The notes under the pieces were generated by a model, which made no database searches, was not told the DNA's origin, and saw only the letters and a list, made by a program, of their open reading frames with translations. Below, piece after piece: positions 24,110-32,150 of a stretch of 37,472 nucleotides of DNA; position 1 is the first letter of the stretch; each line of letters starts with the position of its first letter. The stretch is from Sphingomonadaceae bacterium (GTDB lineage: Bacteria > Pseudomonadota > Alphaproteobacteria > Sphingomonadales > Sphingomonadaceae). Location of the stretch: the NCBI GenBank assembly GCA_025359685.1, contig JANYEY010000008.1, forward strand, positions 1 to 37,472, given 5' to 3'. Both the position numbers and the translations under genes were made by a program.

Positions 24110-25024
24110 ATGACCATTTCGTTCAAGGATCGCGTCGCGATTGTTACCGGCGCCGGCGGCGGGCTGGGCCGTGCCTATGCACTCGAACTCGCCAAGCGCG
24201 GCGCCAAGGTGGTGGTCAACGACCTCGGCGGATCGCGCGATGGCACCGGCCATTCGGACGCGGCGCTGAAGGTGGTTGAAGAGATCAAGGCCGCAGGCGG
24301 CGAAGCAATGCCGAACGGCGGCTCGGTCACTGAAATGGCGCAGATGGAAGAAATGGTCGCCAAGACCGTCGAGGCCTGGGGCGGCGTTCACGTGCTGATC
24401 AACAACGCCGGGATCCTGCGCGACAAGAGCTTCGCCAAGATGACCATGGAAGACTGGAAGCTGGTCATCGACGTTCACCTCAACGGCAGCGCTACCTGCA
24501 CCAAGGCGGTGTGGGACCTGATGCGCGAGCAGAACTATGGCCGCATCCTGATGACCGCAAGTTCGACCGGACTTTACGGCAACTTCGGCCAGGCCAATTA
24601 CGGCGCGGCCAAGCTAGGCCTCGCCGGACTGACCAAGACGCTTCACCTCGAAGGCGCGAAGTACAACATCCGCTGCAACACGCTGGCTCCGGTCGCGGGC
24701 ACGCGCATGACCGAAGACCTCGGCATGCCCGAAGCGCTGTTCAATGCCTTGAAGCCCGAAAACGTCGCGCCGATGGCCTTGTACCTGGTCAGCGAGGATG
24801 CGCCGACCAACATGATCTGCGGCGCTGGCGCAGGCGCTTACCACGCCGCTTATGTCACGCTGACCCCCGGCATCGCCCTTCCGGCAGACGAGCGCACCCC
24901 CGAAGGCATCGCCGCCAACTGGGAGGCGATCATCGACCGCACCGGCGAGACCGTGCCGCAGTCGGGCAGCGAGCAGTCAGGCGCGGTGATGGCCGCGCTG
25001 GCAGAGATCGGCGGACTTGGTTGA
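24110..25024 (+). CDS. short-chain dehydrogenase/reductase (MFE-2-like hydroxyacyl-CoA dehydrogenase type)
   Basis: NAD(P)-dependent oxidoreductase of 304 residues. Cofactor motif TGAGGGLG (13-20), NNAG (98-101) and the catalytic Ser151/152, Tyr164 and Lys168 (YGAAK) are all present. The segment [17 protein letters not shown] is characteristic of the dehydrogenase domain of peroxisomal multifunctional enzyme 2 and its bacterial homologues, which oxidise (R)-3-hydroxyacyl-CoA. The long C-terminus (about 235-304) is also shared with that group. The ATG at 24110 follows GCGGAGA. Neighbours give no pathway: gph upstream and membrane proteins downstream. The enzyme class is firm; the substrate is inferred. 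Confidence 0.9.
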   Translation: MTISFKDRVAIVTGAGGGLGRAYALELAKRGAKVVVNDLGGSRDGTGHSDAALKVVEEIKAAGGEAMPNGGSVTEMAQMEEMVAKTVEAWGGVHVLINNAGILRDKSFAKMTMEDWKLVIDVHLNGSATCTKAVWDLMREQNYGRILMTASSTGLYGNFGQANYGAAKLGLAGLTKTLHLEGAKYNIRCNTLAPVAGTRMTEDLGMPEALFNALKPENVAPMALYLVSEDAPTNMICGAGAGAYHAAYVTLTPGIALPADERTPEGIAANWEAIIDRTGETVPQSGSEQSGAVMAALAEIGGLG

Positions 25025-25057
25025 TCGCCGCGCTGTATTGACACAGTAACACAGTTA

Positions 25058-25095
25058 GGGCATCCTCTCCCGATTATAACAGGGAGAGGATGCCC
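25058..25095 (+). promoter_or_regulatory. perfect 14-bp inverted repeat enclosing the ribosome site of the 25096 gene
   Basis: GGGCATCCTCTCCC (25058-25071) and GGGAGAGGATGCCC (25082-25095) are exact reverse complements separated by the 10-base loop GATTATAACA. The 3' arm contains the ribosome-binding sequence GGGAGAGG and ends exactly one base before the ATG at 25096. A consensus -35 TTGACA lies at 25038-25043, and a -10-like TATAAC is in the loop (25075-25080). It may be an RNA hairpin that hides the ribosome site, a DNA operator, or both. Confidence 0.7.
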
Positions 25096-26148
25096 ATGTA
25101 TTCCGAAGCAGACCTGCAATCGGCCGTTGGTGCCGGTGCATTGAGCCATGAGGCGGCGGAGGCATTTCGCGCTCACGCCGCGGGCATGCGCACCGCGCCG
25201 GTCGCCGATGAAGAGCATTTCCGGCTGATTACCGGATTCAACGATATTTTCGTGACCATCGCGGCTGTGCTGCTGCTGGTCGCCTGCGCCGGCATCGGTG
25301 AAGCGATTGCGCCGGGCGTTGCCGGAGTGCTGGTCGCAGCGGCGGCTTGGGGGCTGGCTGAATTCTTCACCGCCAAGCGCCGCATGGCGCTGCCTTCGAT
25401 CGTGCTGCTGCTCGCCTTCGTTGGCGGGGTTGCGGCGGTGCCGATCAATTACCTGGCCGAAACCAATGCCGATCTTGGCGAACAGGCCAGAGTGCTGATC
25501 GCGGCCGGGATCGGCGCGCTTGCAGCCGGCGCGGCGTGGCTGCACTGGCGGCGCTTCATGGTCCCGATTACCGTTGCCGCAGGTGCCGCAGCAGTGGCCG
25601 CAACGGTCATTGCACTGGTCCTGTCGGTAGCGATGGGGGGGCGGATAGATCACGATCCCGAGCCAGTCCTGCTGCCGCTAATCTTCGTCTGCGGGCTTGC
25701 CGTATTTGCCTTTGCGATGCGCTGGGACATGTCCGACCGGGCGCGTGAGACCCGGCGCAGCGATGTCGCCTTCTGGCTTCACCTGCTCGCCGCGCCGATG
25801 ATCGCGCACCCGCTGTTCCACTGGCTGGGGGTGACCGGGGGCGAGAATATCGGCGCTGCCGCAGCCATCGGCGTGCTGGCTATCTACGTGCTGATGGGCG
25901 TGGTTGCACTGGCGGTCGATCGCCGCGCGCTGCTGGTCTCGGCGCTGGCCTATGTGCTGATCGCGATGACTTGGCTGTTCGACCGGTTCGGCATGGTTGA
26001 ACTCAACGTCGCGGTGACCGGGCTGGTCATTGGCTCGGCGCTTCTCGCGCTGTCGGCCTTCTGGACCCCGATCCGTTCGGCATTGGTCCAGCGCTTGCCC
26101 GGCGAACTTCGCGGATTGCTCCCACAGGGAGCAGTCCTCGCCGCCTGA
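25096..26148 (+). CDS. multi-pass membrane protein (possibly DUF2157-like)
   Basis: Integral inner-membrane protein of 350 residues with about nine or ten hydrophobic segments from residue 50 to 325. The N-terminal soluble part MYSEADLQSAVGAGALS... with EAAEAFRAH resembles the short helical region that precedes membrane spans in DUF2157-type proteins; this is a weak assignment. The ATG at 25096 is preferred over the one at 25090 because the latter lies inside the ribosome-binding sequence. The start codon directly follows a perfect 14-bp inverted repeat. No transport or catalytic motif is recognised. A second membrane protein gene follows 84 bp downstream with its own hairpin before the start. 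Confidence 0.8.
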   Translation: MYSEADLQSAVGAGALSHEAAEAFRAHAAGMRTAPVADEEHFRLITGFNDIFVTIAAVLLLVACAGIGEAIAPGVAGVLVAAAAWGLAEFFTAKRRMALPSIVLLLAFVGGVAAVPINYLAETNADLGEQARVLIAAGIGALAAGAAWLHWRRFMVPITVAAGAAAVAATVIALVLSVAMGGRIDHDPEPVLLPLIFVCGLAVFAFAMRWDMSDRARETRRSDVAFWLHLLAAPMIAHPLFHWLGVTGGENIGAAAAIGVLAIYVLMGVVALAVDRRALLVSALAYVLIAMTWLFDRFGMVELNVAVTGLVIGSALLALSAFWTPIRSALVQRLPGELRGLLPQGAVLAA

Positions 26149-26157
26149 CAATAATAC

Positions 26158-26192
26158 GCTTCGGGCAGGCCTGAATTGGGCTTGCCCGAAGT
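26158..26192 (+). terminator. long hairpin downstream of the 25096 gene
   Basis: CTTCGGGCA (26159-26167) pairs perfectly with TGCCCGAAG (26183-26191). The stem extends inward through GGCC/GGGCT-type pairs with G-T wobbles to about 14 bp around a 5-base loop. No T-run follows, so it could be a terminator aided by other factors or a barrier in the mRNA. Confidence 0.5.
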
Positions 26193-26207
26193 CGCTGGGC
26201 GGTTAGA

Positions 26208-26230
26208 CCTGTGCCCCAAGGGGGGACAGG
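26208..26230 (+). promoter_or_regulatory. hairpin abutting the start of the DUF4328 gene
   Basis: CCTGT (26208-26212) pairs with ACAGG (26226-26230), then after one mismatch CCCC (26214-26217) pairs with GGGG (26221-26224) around a 3-base loop. The G-rich 3' arm is the ribosome-binding region; the ATG is at 26233. Confidence 0.5.
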
Positions 26231-26232
26231 GG

Positions 26233-26904
26233 ATGGCAAGCAAGCAAGCCGAAGTACAGTCAGGGCCGCTCAGCGCATTCGCGTTGATCGGATATATATT
26301 CCTCGGCTTGTTCATTTTCGTTGCCGTGGTGCTGACGCTGTTTTCGCTGCTGCTGGTGATCCGCTGGGGTTCGACCAGCTATTACGCGGTCAGCACCGAT
26401 TTCTACGCCTTTGACGCGGGCGCGCTGGTATTCCTGGTCGGTGCCGGGCTGACCAGCACCGCAGCAGTATCGCTGTGGACCTGGCGCGCGGCGGCCAACC
26501 TGCTCGACTGGCATATTCGCGGGTTCAGCTATACCCCGGCCTGGGCGGCGCTGGCCTATTGGGTGCCCGGCGTGAATTTGGTGGTCCCGGCCCGGGTCAT
26601 GCGCGAACTGTGGAACCTCAGCGACGGCGAGATCCCCGAACTGGCCCGCCAGACCGTCGGGCTGGTCACCGCCTGGTGGTCGTGCTTCGTGATCGGCTGT
26701 CTGGTCCACAGCCTGCTCGCCTTCGTGGTGATCCTGCCGTTCCTGACCGGGATCCACGTCACCAATCTGCCCGGCGCGAACTATGCGCTGTTCTGCTTCG
26801 GCACCGCGATGCTCGCGCTGGCTGCCTTCAATCTGATCCGCATCATGCGCCGGATCACCGTGGCTCAGCGCAGCACGACGCAGGTGGGCGATACCTTTGC
26901 CTGA
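26233..26904 (+). CDS. DUF4328-like membrane protein
   Basis: Integral membrane protein of 223 residues with four clear hydrophobic segments at about 16-42, 66-85, 152-175 and 186-207. The stretch WTWRAAANLLDWHIRGFSYTPAWAALAYWVPGVNLVVPARVMRELW matches the central pattern of DUF4328 proteins, whose function is unknown. The ATG at 26233 is preceded by a G-rich site (GGACAGGGG); the track of the frame upstream to 26176 is not conserved-looking. It follows another membrane protein gene and is convergent with the DUF2794 gene, with a 9-bp gap. Confidence 0.78.
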   Translation: MASKQAEVQSGPLSAFALIGYIFLGLFIFVAVVLTLFSLLLVIRWGSTSYYAVSTDFYAFDAGALVFLVGAGLTSTAAVSLWTWRAAANLLDWHIRGFSYTPAWAALAYWVPGVNLVVPARVMRELWNLSDGEIPELARQTVGLVTAWWSCFVIGCLVHSLLAFVVILPFLTGIHVTNLPGANYALFCFGTAMLALAAFNLIRIMRRITVAQRSTTQVGDTFA

Positions 26905-26913
26905 GCGGCTGGT

Positions 26914-27255
26914 CTAAACCACCACCTTGAGCAACCTTCGTTCGAGCGGGAACAGCACGCCGGCCAGTTCATGCCCGCGCTTGAGGACTTGGCCGCCCTC
27001 ACCGAACAGGGTCCACATGCCTTGTTTGCTGCGCAGCGCCGGGCGTTTCTCGATCCGCACCTGCGGGCGCTCGGCGGCGCGGCGAAAGCCGCTGAACGCA
27101 GCGGCATCGGCGGTGAAGTCCATCGCATAATCGCGCCATTCGCCTGCGGCGACCATGCGGCCGTAGAGATCGAGGATGCGTTGCAGTTCTTCGCGCTCAA
27201 ACCCCACCTGCAGCACGCGGGCTGGATGGGGAAAGGGCGTGATGATCGCACTCAA
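26914..27255 (-). CDS. DUF2794 family protein
   Basis: Small cytosolic protein of 113 residues in an alphaproteobacteria-restricted family of unknown function. Typical features are the N-terminal FEREELQRILDLYGRMVAAGEWRDYAMDF and the C-terminal PLERRLLKVV. No ATG is available at the right place; a TTG at 27255 overlapping the cysE stop as TTGA gives the expected length and N-terminus. The longer open frame to 27408 lies entirely inside cysE in another frame and is rejected. It is the last gene of the DUF2066 - hdaA - cysE - DUF2794 run. Confidence 0.82.
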   Translation of the reverse strand: MSAIITPFPHPARVLQVGFEREELQRILDLYGRMVAAGEWRDYAMDFTADAAAFSGFRRAAERPQVRIEKRPALRSKQGMWTLFGEGGQVLKRGHELAGVLFPLERRLLKVVV

Positions 27256-27965
27256 GCGCGCTTGGCTCCGCGCGACTTCTTCGCCGCAGCCTTGGCCGCG
27301 AGCGCATCGCGCTCTTCCAGCAGCTGGGCCAGCCGCTTCTGCATCGTTTCCATCTCGCACTGCAGCAGTTCGAGCTTCTGCGTGGCGGGATCGAAGCGTT
27401 CGCTGCACGGCGTGCCATAAGGGACGAAATGCTGCGTTTCGGGCTTCACCTCAACCAGCGTCGGCTTGGCCGGGATACCGACCATCGTCGCGCCTTCGGG
27501 GACGTCCTTGGTGACTACGGCATTGGCCCCGATCCGCGCGCCGCGGCCCACTTCGATCGGACCAAGGATCGCCGCGCCAAGGCTGACGATCACATCGTCG
27601 CCGATGGTCGGATGGCGTTTACCGCCCAGGCCGTTGGTCGGATTGGTCCCGCCCAGTGTCGAGCCCTGGTACATGGTCACGTTGTCGCCGATCTCGGCCG
27701 TCTCTCCGATCACCACGAAGCCGTGGTCGATAAAGAAATTCCGTCCGATCTTCGCGCCCGGATGGATGTCGATCGCGGTCAGAAAGCGGCTGATGGTGTT
27801 GATCAGCCGCGCCGCAAAGAACAGCTGCGCCTCGAACAGCCAGTGCGCCGCCTTGTGCAGCCCCAGCGCCAGCACGCCGGGGTAAAGCAGCACTTCCCAG
27901 CGCGAACGCGGGCTGGGATCGCGCGCCACGATCGAATCCAGATAGCGGGTCAGTTCGTCAAACAT
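27252..27965 (-). CDS. cysE: serine O-acetyltransferase (EpsC type)
   Basis: Cytosolic enzyme of cysteine synthesis that acetylates L-serine with acetyl-CoA, 237 residues. The short N-terminal helical part (RYLDSIVARDPSPRSRWEVLLYPGV) is the truncated form seen in the EpsC group, rather than the longer E. coli CysE. The left-handed beta-helix follows with DIHPGAKIGRNFFIDHGFVVIGETAEIGDNV, then GGTNPTNGLGGKRHPTIGDDV. The His residues of IDHG and KRHP are the usual catalytic-site region. An additional C-terminal coiled-coil-like, Lys/Ala-rich tail (about 195-237) is unusual in length. GAGGGG precedes the ATG. It lies 29 bp after hdaA. Confidence 0.93.
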   Translation of the reverse strand: MFDELTRYLDSIVARDPSPRSRWEVLLYPGVLALGLHKAAHWLFEAQLFFAARLINTISRFLTAIDIHPGAKIGRNFFIDHGFVVIGETAEIGDNVTMYQGSTLGGTNPTNGLGGKRHPTIGDDVIVSLGAAILGPIEVGRGARIGANAVVTKDVPEGATMVGIPAKPTLVEVKPETQHFVPYGTPCSERFDPATQKLELLQCEMETMQKRLAQLLEERDALAAKAAAKKSRGAKRA

Positions 27966-27994
27966 CTTGCCCCTCTTTTTCCATGCAGCGCCGG

Positions 27995-28609
27995 CTAAAG
28001 CAAGCGCGGCTCCGCAGGCCCCTGCAGCGTCTCCAATGCCTCGCGCCAGACCCCTAGAGTCGGGGCGACCTTGCGCTCAAGGCTCAGCCGGTCGATCGTC
28101 TCGACCAGCTGCTCGACGGCAAGATGGGTACGCTGAGTGCGCGGCACAAGGTATTCGGCCGCATCGGGCCCCAGCGCCAACGCACGGTTCTCGGCATGGA
28201 CGGCAATCAACTGGGCAAGCTGCTCGTCGTCGGGCGTGCCGATCGCCAGCGCCAATGCCGAACCGACCCGCGAGGCGAGGTCAGGCAGCGTAATCCGCCA
28301 TTCGCCCGTGCTGCTCGAGCGGACCAGCAGCAGCGGCGTGGCGCTTTCCTGCGCGCGGTTCCAGCGGTGGAACAGTTCGGTTTCGTCGATCAGGTCGGCA
28401 TCGTCGATTGCCTCACCGCCGCCAATTTCGCTGAACAGGACCGCGATTAGCGACTTGCCAGAGCGCGGCGGTCCGCTCAGCACCGCAGTGCGAAACGGCC
28501 AGCCGGGTGCGACTTGCAGCGCTTCGAGCACCGCGCGGTTGTCATTGCCAAGCGCGATATGGCGCGGGGTCCCCTGCCCCGCCTTCAGCGGCAGCGCGAT
28601 CTGCGACAT
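27995..28609 (-). CDS. hdaA: DnaA-related replication regulator HdaA
   Basis: Cytosolic AAA-type ATPase-like protein (204 residues), homologous to Hda/HdaA, which with the DNA clamp promotes inactivation of DnaA-ATP after initiation. The N-terminal QIALPL is a canonical clamp-binding motif. The Walker A is GPPRSGKS (46-53). DDAD (69-72) is the Walker B region. The C-terminal part is DnaA-domain-III-like, with TPDDEQLAQLIAVHAENRAL and a lid with YLVPRTQRTH. The ATG shares one base with the stop of the DUF2066 gene (TGATG), so translation is coupled. The reduced length relative to DnaA (no domain IV) is normal for the family. Confidence 0.88.
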   Translation of the reverse strand: MSQIALPLKAGQGTPRHIALGNDNRAVLEALQVAPGWPFRTAVLSGPPRSGKSLIAVLFSEIGGGEAIDDADLIDETELFHRWNRAQESATPLLLVRSSSTGEWRITLPDLASRVGSALALAIGTPDDEQLAQLIAVHAENRALALGPDAAEYLVPRTQRTHLAVEQLVETIDRLSLERKVAPTLGVWREALETLQGPAEPRLL

Positions 28610-29886
28610 CAGCGTTTGATCGAGAGCGCGTTAGCCCCGACCGACACCTTGAAGCCGCGCGCGCGCAGCGCATCGGCAAGGGTTCCGATCTCGCCTTCGT
28701 AAGTCACCCGCATCAGAGAGGTTCCGCCCATCGCGAGGCTGGTGGTTGACGCACCCTTGACCCCCGGGGCCGAGCGCACCGCGCCCAGCGCCGCATCGAC
28801 CGCACCCGCATCGGGCGAAGCGAACTGGACGGTAAAGGTGTGCGTTTCCGCCGGTGCCGCACTGGGCACCGCGCTGGCGGCCGGGCTGGCGCCGTCGCTC
28901 GGCGTTGCGCCTGGTGTCGCGGTCTGGCTGGGCGCCTGGCCCGCAGCAATCAGCGCGGCGAGGCCCGGATCGAGCTGCGGGCGCACGTTGAGCGAGCTAT
29001 CGGGCTTCAACCGTCCATCGGCGAGCGCGGCGGCGTACATCTGGTCGATCCGCCCAACGCCATCGGCGAGCATGGCCGGCACGCCGGCTTCATCGTTCGC
29101 GGTCAGCGTCACGCTGGCAAGGAACGTGTTGTCCGGGCCATAGCGCGCGGTGAAAGTGCCGCGCACCGGCCCGCCCGGCCACTGCCGTTCAAGCCGGGCT
29201 TCGGGGATGACCACGTCGCTCGCGCCGAACTGGTCGAGCACGTTGCGCCACCAGGCGCGGCTGCGGCGGCCGGGCTGACCGGCGGTCAGCAGCAGCGAAT
29301 CGCCGCCCGCCCCGATCGGCCGCACGTAATCGATCCCGCTGGTCCCGCTGCGATATTCGGCCCAGGCCTTCTGCCATGCGCCCTTGACCTCGAACACTTG
29401 CGCGGTGCCGCCCGTATACAGCACCGGGATAACCAGCATCTGCGCCGAATGCTTGACCCCGCTGCCGCCGTTCCCGCCCAGATACTGCCCGGCGCGCGAC
29501 CGGTCGAACACCACGCTCAGCGTGGCGATGTAGCGGTGCGGGCCGACCTGTTCTTTCTCGACCACGATCGCCGAGACCATCGACTGGATCGAGCCTTCGT
29601 CCATGCTTGGCCCGCCAGCCTTCTTCCAGGCCTCGCGCGCGGCGAGCGCCCAGCCCTTGTTGCGCGCATCCAGCCCGTTATCGCCGGTGGTGTTCACCGC
29701 GACCCCGTTGACCTGGATATCGCTGGTACTGGCCAGCGGCACGATCCCGCGATCACCCTCGATCTGCGCCAACAGCTGCGGCCCGGTTAGCGCGATCAAG
29801 GCGGCAAGTCCCACGCCGAAAATCACGGTCGCGGCAGTCGCGGGGCGCCTCGGCAAGAGGTTCAGGAAGGGTGGAGCACTGGCCAT
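28609..29886 (-). CDS. DUF2066 family exported/membrane-anchored protein
   Basis: Protein of 425 residues with an N-terminal hydrophobic anchor (about 19-41) and a periplasmic body. The body has the DUF2066 layout: early VNGVAVNTTGDNGLDARNKGWALAAREAWKK, then SAIVVEKEQVGPHRYIATLSVVFDR, with a long central beta-rich region. A Ala/Pro/Ser-rich linker (about 325-355) leads to a C-terminal FTVQFASPDAGAVDAAL... domain. Function is unknown. The start at 29886 was chosen; an upstream ATG at 29922 is possible and would add 12 residues. The gene is coupled to hdaA by TGATG and is divergent from purM with a 71-bp gap. Confidence 0.8.
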   Translation of the reverse strand: MASAPPFLNLLPRRPATAATVIFGVGLAALIALTGPQLLAQIEGDRGIVPLASTSDIQVNGVAVNTTGDNGLDARNKGWALAAREAWKKAGGPSMDEGSIQSMVSAIVVEKEQVGPHRYIATLSVVFDRSRAGQYLGGNGGSGVKHSAQMLVIPVLYTGGTAQVFEVKGAWQKAWAEYRSGTSGIDYVRPIGAGGDSLLLTAGQPGRRSRAWWRNVLDQFGASDVVIPEARLERQWPGGPVRGTFTARYGPDNTFLASVTLTANDEAGVPAMLADGVGRIDQMYAAALADGRLKPDSSLNVRPQLDPGLAALIAAGQAPSQTATPGATPSDGASPAASAVPSAAPAETHTFTVQFASPDAGAVDAALGAVRSAPGVKGASTTSLAMGGTSLMRVTYEGEIGTLADALRARGFKVSVGANALSIKR

Positions 29887-29957
29887 CGGGGAAAACAGGG
29901 TGCCTTTTGCCCAAAGGTGCATGGAAATCCAAGCCGTAAAGCGTTACGCGGCTGGCG

Positions 29958-31049
29958 ATGTCCGAAAAGAGCTACACTTACGAGCAAGCCGGTGTCTCGA
30001 TCGCCGCGGGGAACGCGCTGGTCAAGGCGATCGGCCCCTTAGTCAAGGCGACCGCGCGGCCCGGTGCCGATGCTGAGATCGGCGGCTTCGGCGGCTTCTT
30101 CGATCCGCGCGCGGCGGGCTACAAGGATCCGCTGCTGGTCGCCGCAAACGACGGGGTCGGAACCAAGGTCAAATTGGCGATCGACCACGACCGGCATGAC
30201 CGGATTGGCGAAGACCTGGTCGCGATGTGCGTCAACGATCTGATCGTCCAGGGCGCCGAGCCGCTGTTTTTCCTCGACTATTTTGCCACCGGCAAGCTTG
30301 AGACCGGTGTCGCCGAGCGGGTCGTCGCCGGGATCGCCGAAGGCTGCAAGATCGCCGGCTGCGCGCTGATCGGCGGCGAAACGGCGGAAATGCCGGGGAT
30401 GTACGCTGCAGGCGACTATGACCTTGCCGGTTTCTGCGTCGGCGCGGTCGAGCGCGGCGAACAGCTGACCGGCGACAAGATCGCGGCGGGCGACGTGCTT
30501 TTGGGACTCGCCAGCAGCGGCGTCCATTCGAACGGCTATTCGCTGGTCCGGCGGCTGGCGGCGGACAAAGGCTGGCGGATGGACCGCCCGGCGCTGTTCG
30601 ATCCCGAACGCCTGCTGATCGACCACCTGATCGAGCCAACCAAAATCTACGTGAAGAGCCTGCTCCCGGTAGTGCGCGGCGGGCGGATTCACGCGCTGGC
30701 GCACATCACCGGCGGCGGCCTCCTTGAAAACGTGCCGCGGGTACTGCCCGAGGGCCTGCACGCGCGGATCGATGCCGGTGCCTGGGAGCAAGCGCGGCTG
30801 ATGGCCTTCCTCCAGGCGCAGGGCAACATCGAGCCTGCGGAAATGGCGCGGACTTTCAACTGCGGGATCGGCATGGTTGTCGCCGTCGCGGCAGACGATG
30901 CCGCTGTGGTTGCGGCCGAATTGGAAGCGGCGGGCGAGACCGTCCACGTGATCGGCGCGGTCGAGCACGGACCGCGCGGCTGCACCGTGCAGGGCGCCGA
31001 CGAGGTGTGGAGCGCACGCGGCGCATGGGAAGCTTCGCACCTTGGCTAG
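29958..31049 (+). CDS. purM: phosphoribosylformylglycinamidine cyclo-ligase (AIR synthetase)
   Basis: Cytosolic ATP-dependent enzyme that closes FGAM to AIR, the fifth step of purine synthesis, 363 residues (usual length about 345-370). Family motifs: [67 protein letters not shown] and [13 protein letters not shown]. No clear promoter was seen in the 71-bp divergent gap. Its last codons overlap the purN start by 8 bp, giving a coupled operon. Confidence 0.97.
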   Translation: MSEKSYTYEQAGVSIAAGNALVKAIGPLVKATARPGADAEIGGFGGFFDPRAAGYKDPLLVAANDGVGTKVKLAIDHDRHDRIGEDLVAMCVNDLIVQGAEPLFFLDYFATGKLETGVAERVVAGIAEGCKIAGCALIGGETAEMPGMYAAGDYDLAGFCVGAVERGEQLTGDKIAAGDVLLGLASSGVHSNGYSLVRRLAADKGWRMDRPALFDPERLLIDHLIEPTKIYVKSLLPVVRGGRIHALAHITGGGLLENVPRVLPEGLHARIDAGAWEQARLMAFLQAQGNIEPAEMARTFNCGIGMVVAVAADDAAVVAAELEAAGETVHVIGAVEHGPRGCTVQGADEVWSARGAWEASHLG

Positions 31050-31995
31050 TCGCGCCAAGGTCGCCGTGCTCATCTCGGGCAGCGGCACCAACATGGCGGC
31101 GCTGCTTTATGCCAGCCGGGGCGAAAACTGCCCGTTCGAGATATGCCTCGTCGCTTCGAACAATCCCGACGCGGGGGGGCTCAAGCTCGCCGCAGCCGAG
31201 GGCGTTTCCACTTTCGCACTTTCGCACAAAGGCATGGACCGCGCGGCGCACGATGCCGCTATGGACGCGGCGATCCGCGCAAGCGGAGCCGAATATGTCG
31301 CGCTCGCCGGGTACATGCGGATCCTCACCCCGGAATTCGTCGGCGGATGGCAGGGCCGAATGATCAATATCCACCCTTCGCTGCTGCCCAAATACCCCGG
31401 ACTGCACACGCACGATCGCGCGTTGGAAGCTGGGGATAGCCATGGTGGCTGCTCGGTCCATCAGGTCACCGCGCAGCTCGATGCCGGGCCCCTGCTCGGC
31501 CAGACGGCGGTGGCAGTACAGCCGGGGGACAATGCCGACAGCCTCGCCGCGCGGGTGCTGATCGCCGAGCATCAGCTTTACGCGCGCTGTCTGGCTAACT
31601 TGATTGCCTCCGCCGAATCGCCCGACCGGCTGATCGCCGAAGTTCGCAGCCGAGCCATGGCATTGGCTCAAGCCGACGAGGTCACCAGCCACGGTATGCC
31701 GTGCTTCGGGGTGATCAAGGGCAAGAAGTTCGCTTACGTTTCGAACGATCACCACGGTGACGGCAAGGTGGCGCTGTTGGTCAAAATCTCGGGCGTGGAC
31801 GAACAGGCCCAGCTGATCGAGGCCGATCCTGGCCGCTATTACCGACCGGCCTATTTCGGCGACAGCTGGATCGGCATCCGGCTCGATCTGGGCGACACCG
31901 ATTGGGATGCAATTGCCGATTGGCTCGCCCGGTCATGGCGCAGCGTGGCGCCAAAAAAGCTGACGGCAATGATGGATGTTGCCGACAGCTTTTAA
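31042..31995 (+). CDS. purN: phosphoribosylglycinamide formyltransferase fused to a YjbR/MmcQ-like domain
   Basis: Protein of 317 residues. The first 200 residues are GAR formyltransferase, which uses 10-formyl-tetrahydrofolate in the third step of purine synthesis. ISGSGTN (11-17) binds the substrate phosphate. Catalytic N109, H111 (NIHPSLLP) and D147 ([10 protein letters not shown]) are in place at the E. coli spacing. Residues about 203-313 match the MmcQ/YjbR family: [19 protein letters not shown], then [18 protein letters not shown] and [15 protein letters not shown]. That family folds like a DNA-binding cyaY-type domain, of unclear role. The start is TTG at 31042 inside the end of purM, with GGGAAG nine bases upstream; it preserves the first strand. 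The fusion is unusual for PurN, which normally ends near residue 200. Confidence 0.93.
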   Translation: MASRAKVAVLISGSGTNMAALLYASRGENCPFEICLVASNNPDAGGLKLAAAEGVSTFALSHKGMDRAAHDAAMDAAIRASGAEYVALAGYMRILTPEFVGGWQGRMINIHPSLLPKYPGLHTHDRALEAGDSHGGCSVHQVTAQLDAGPLLGQTAVAVQPGDNADSLAARVLIAEHQLYARCLANLIASAESPDRLIAEVRSRAMALAQADEVTSHGMPCFGVIKGKKFAYVSNDHHGDGKVALLVKISGVDEQAQLIEADPGRYYRPAYFGDSWIGIRLDLGDTDWDAIADWLARSWRSVAPKKLTAMMDVADSF

Positions 31996-32022
31996 GTCAA
32001 AACCCGAAAATCCGGACCACAG

Positions 32023-32115
32023 CCGTTCGTCGTGAGGAGCGGCTTTGCCGCGTCTCGAAGGACCGCGGGCGAGGCCTGACCCTTCGAGACGGCTTCGCCT
32101 CCTCAGGGCGAACGG
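32023..32115. repeat. dispersed-type inverted repeat (about 93 bp)
   Basis: CCGTTCG (32023-32029) pairs with CGAACGG (32109-32115). The arms continue with matching blocks TGAGGAG/CTCCTCA and CTCGAAGG/CCTTCGAG with small mismatches, around a GC-rich centre. A nested hairpin GCGGC-TTT-GCCGC is in the left arm. It closely resembles a recurrent intergenic repeat family I recall from sphingomonad genomes, containing CCTTCGA and CTCAGGACGAAC blocks. It sits between convergent purN and the 83-residue gene, where it may also end transcription from both sides. Confidence 0.7.
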
Positions 32116-32150
32116 ACCTTGAGAGCCGGAAAACTACGGTGACTTGTCGA

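Noticed and set aside
30039..31094. 351-codon open frame on the minus strand
   Set aside because: It is antisense to purM and has no recognisable domain.
32041..32100. Possible tRNA or rRNA fragment in the GC-rich palindrome
   Set aside because: There is no cloverleaf or anticodon arm; the pairing is explained by the inverted repeat.
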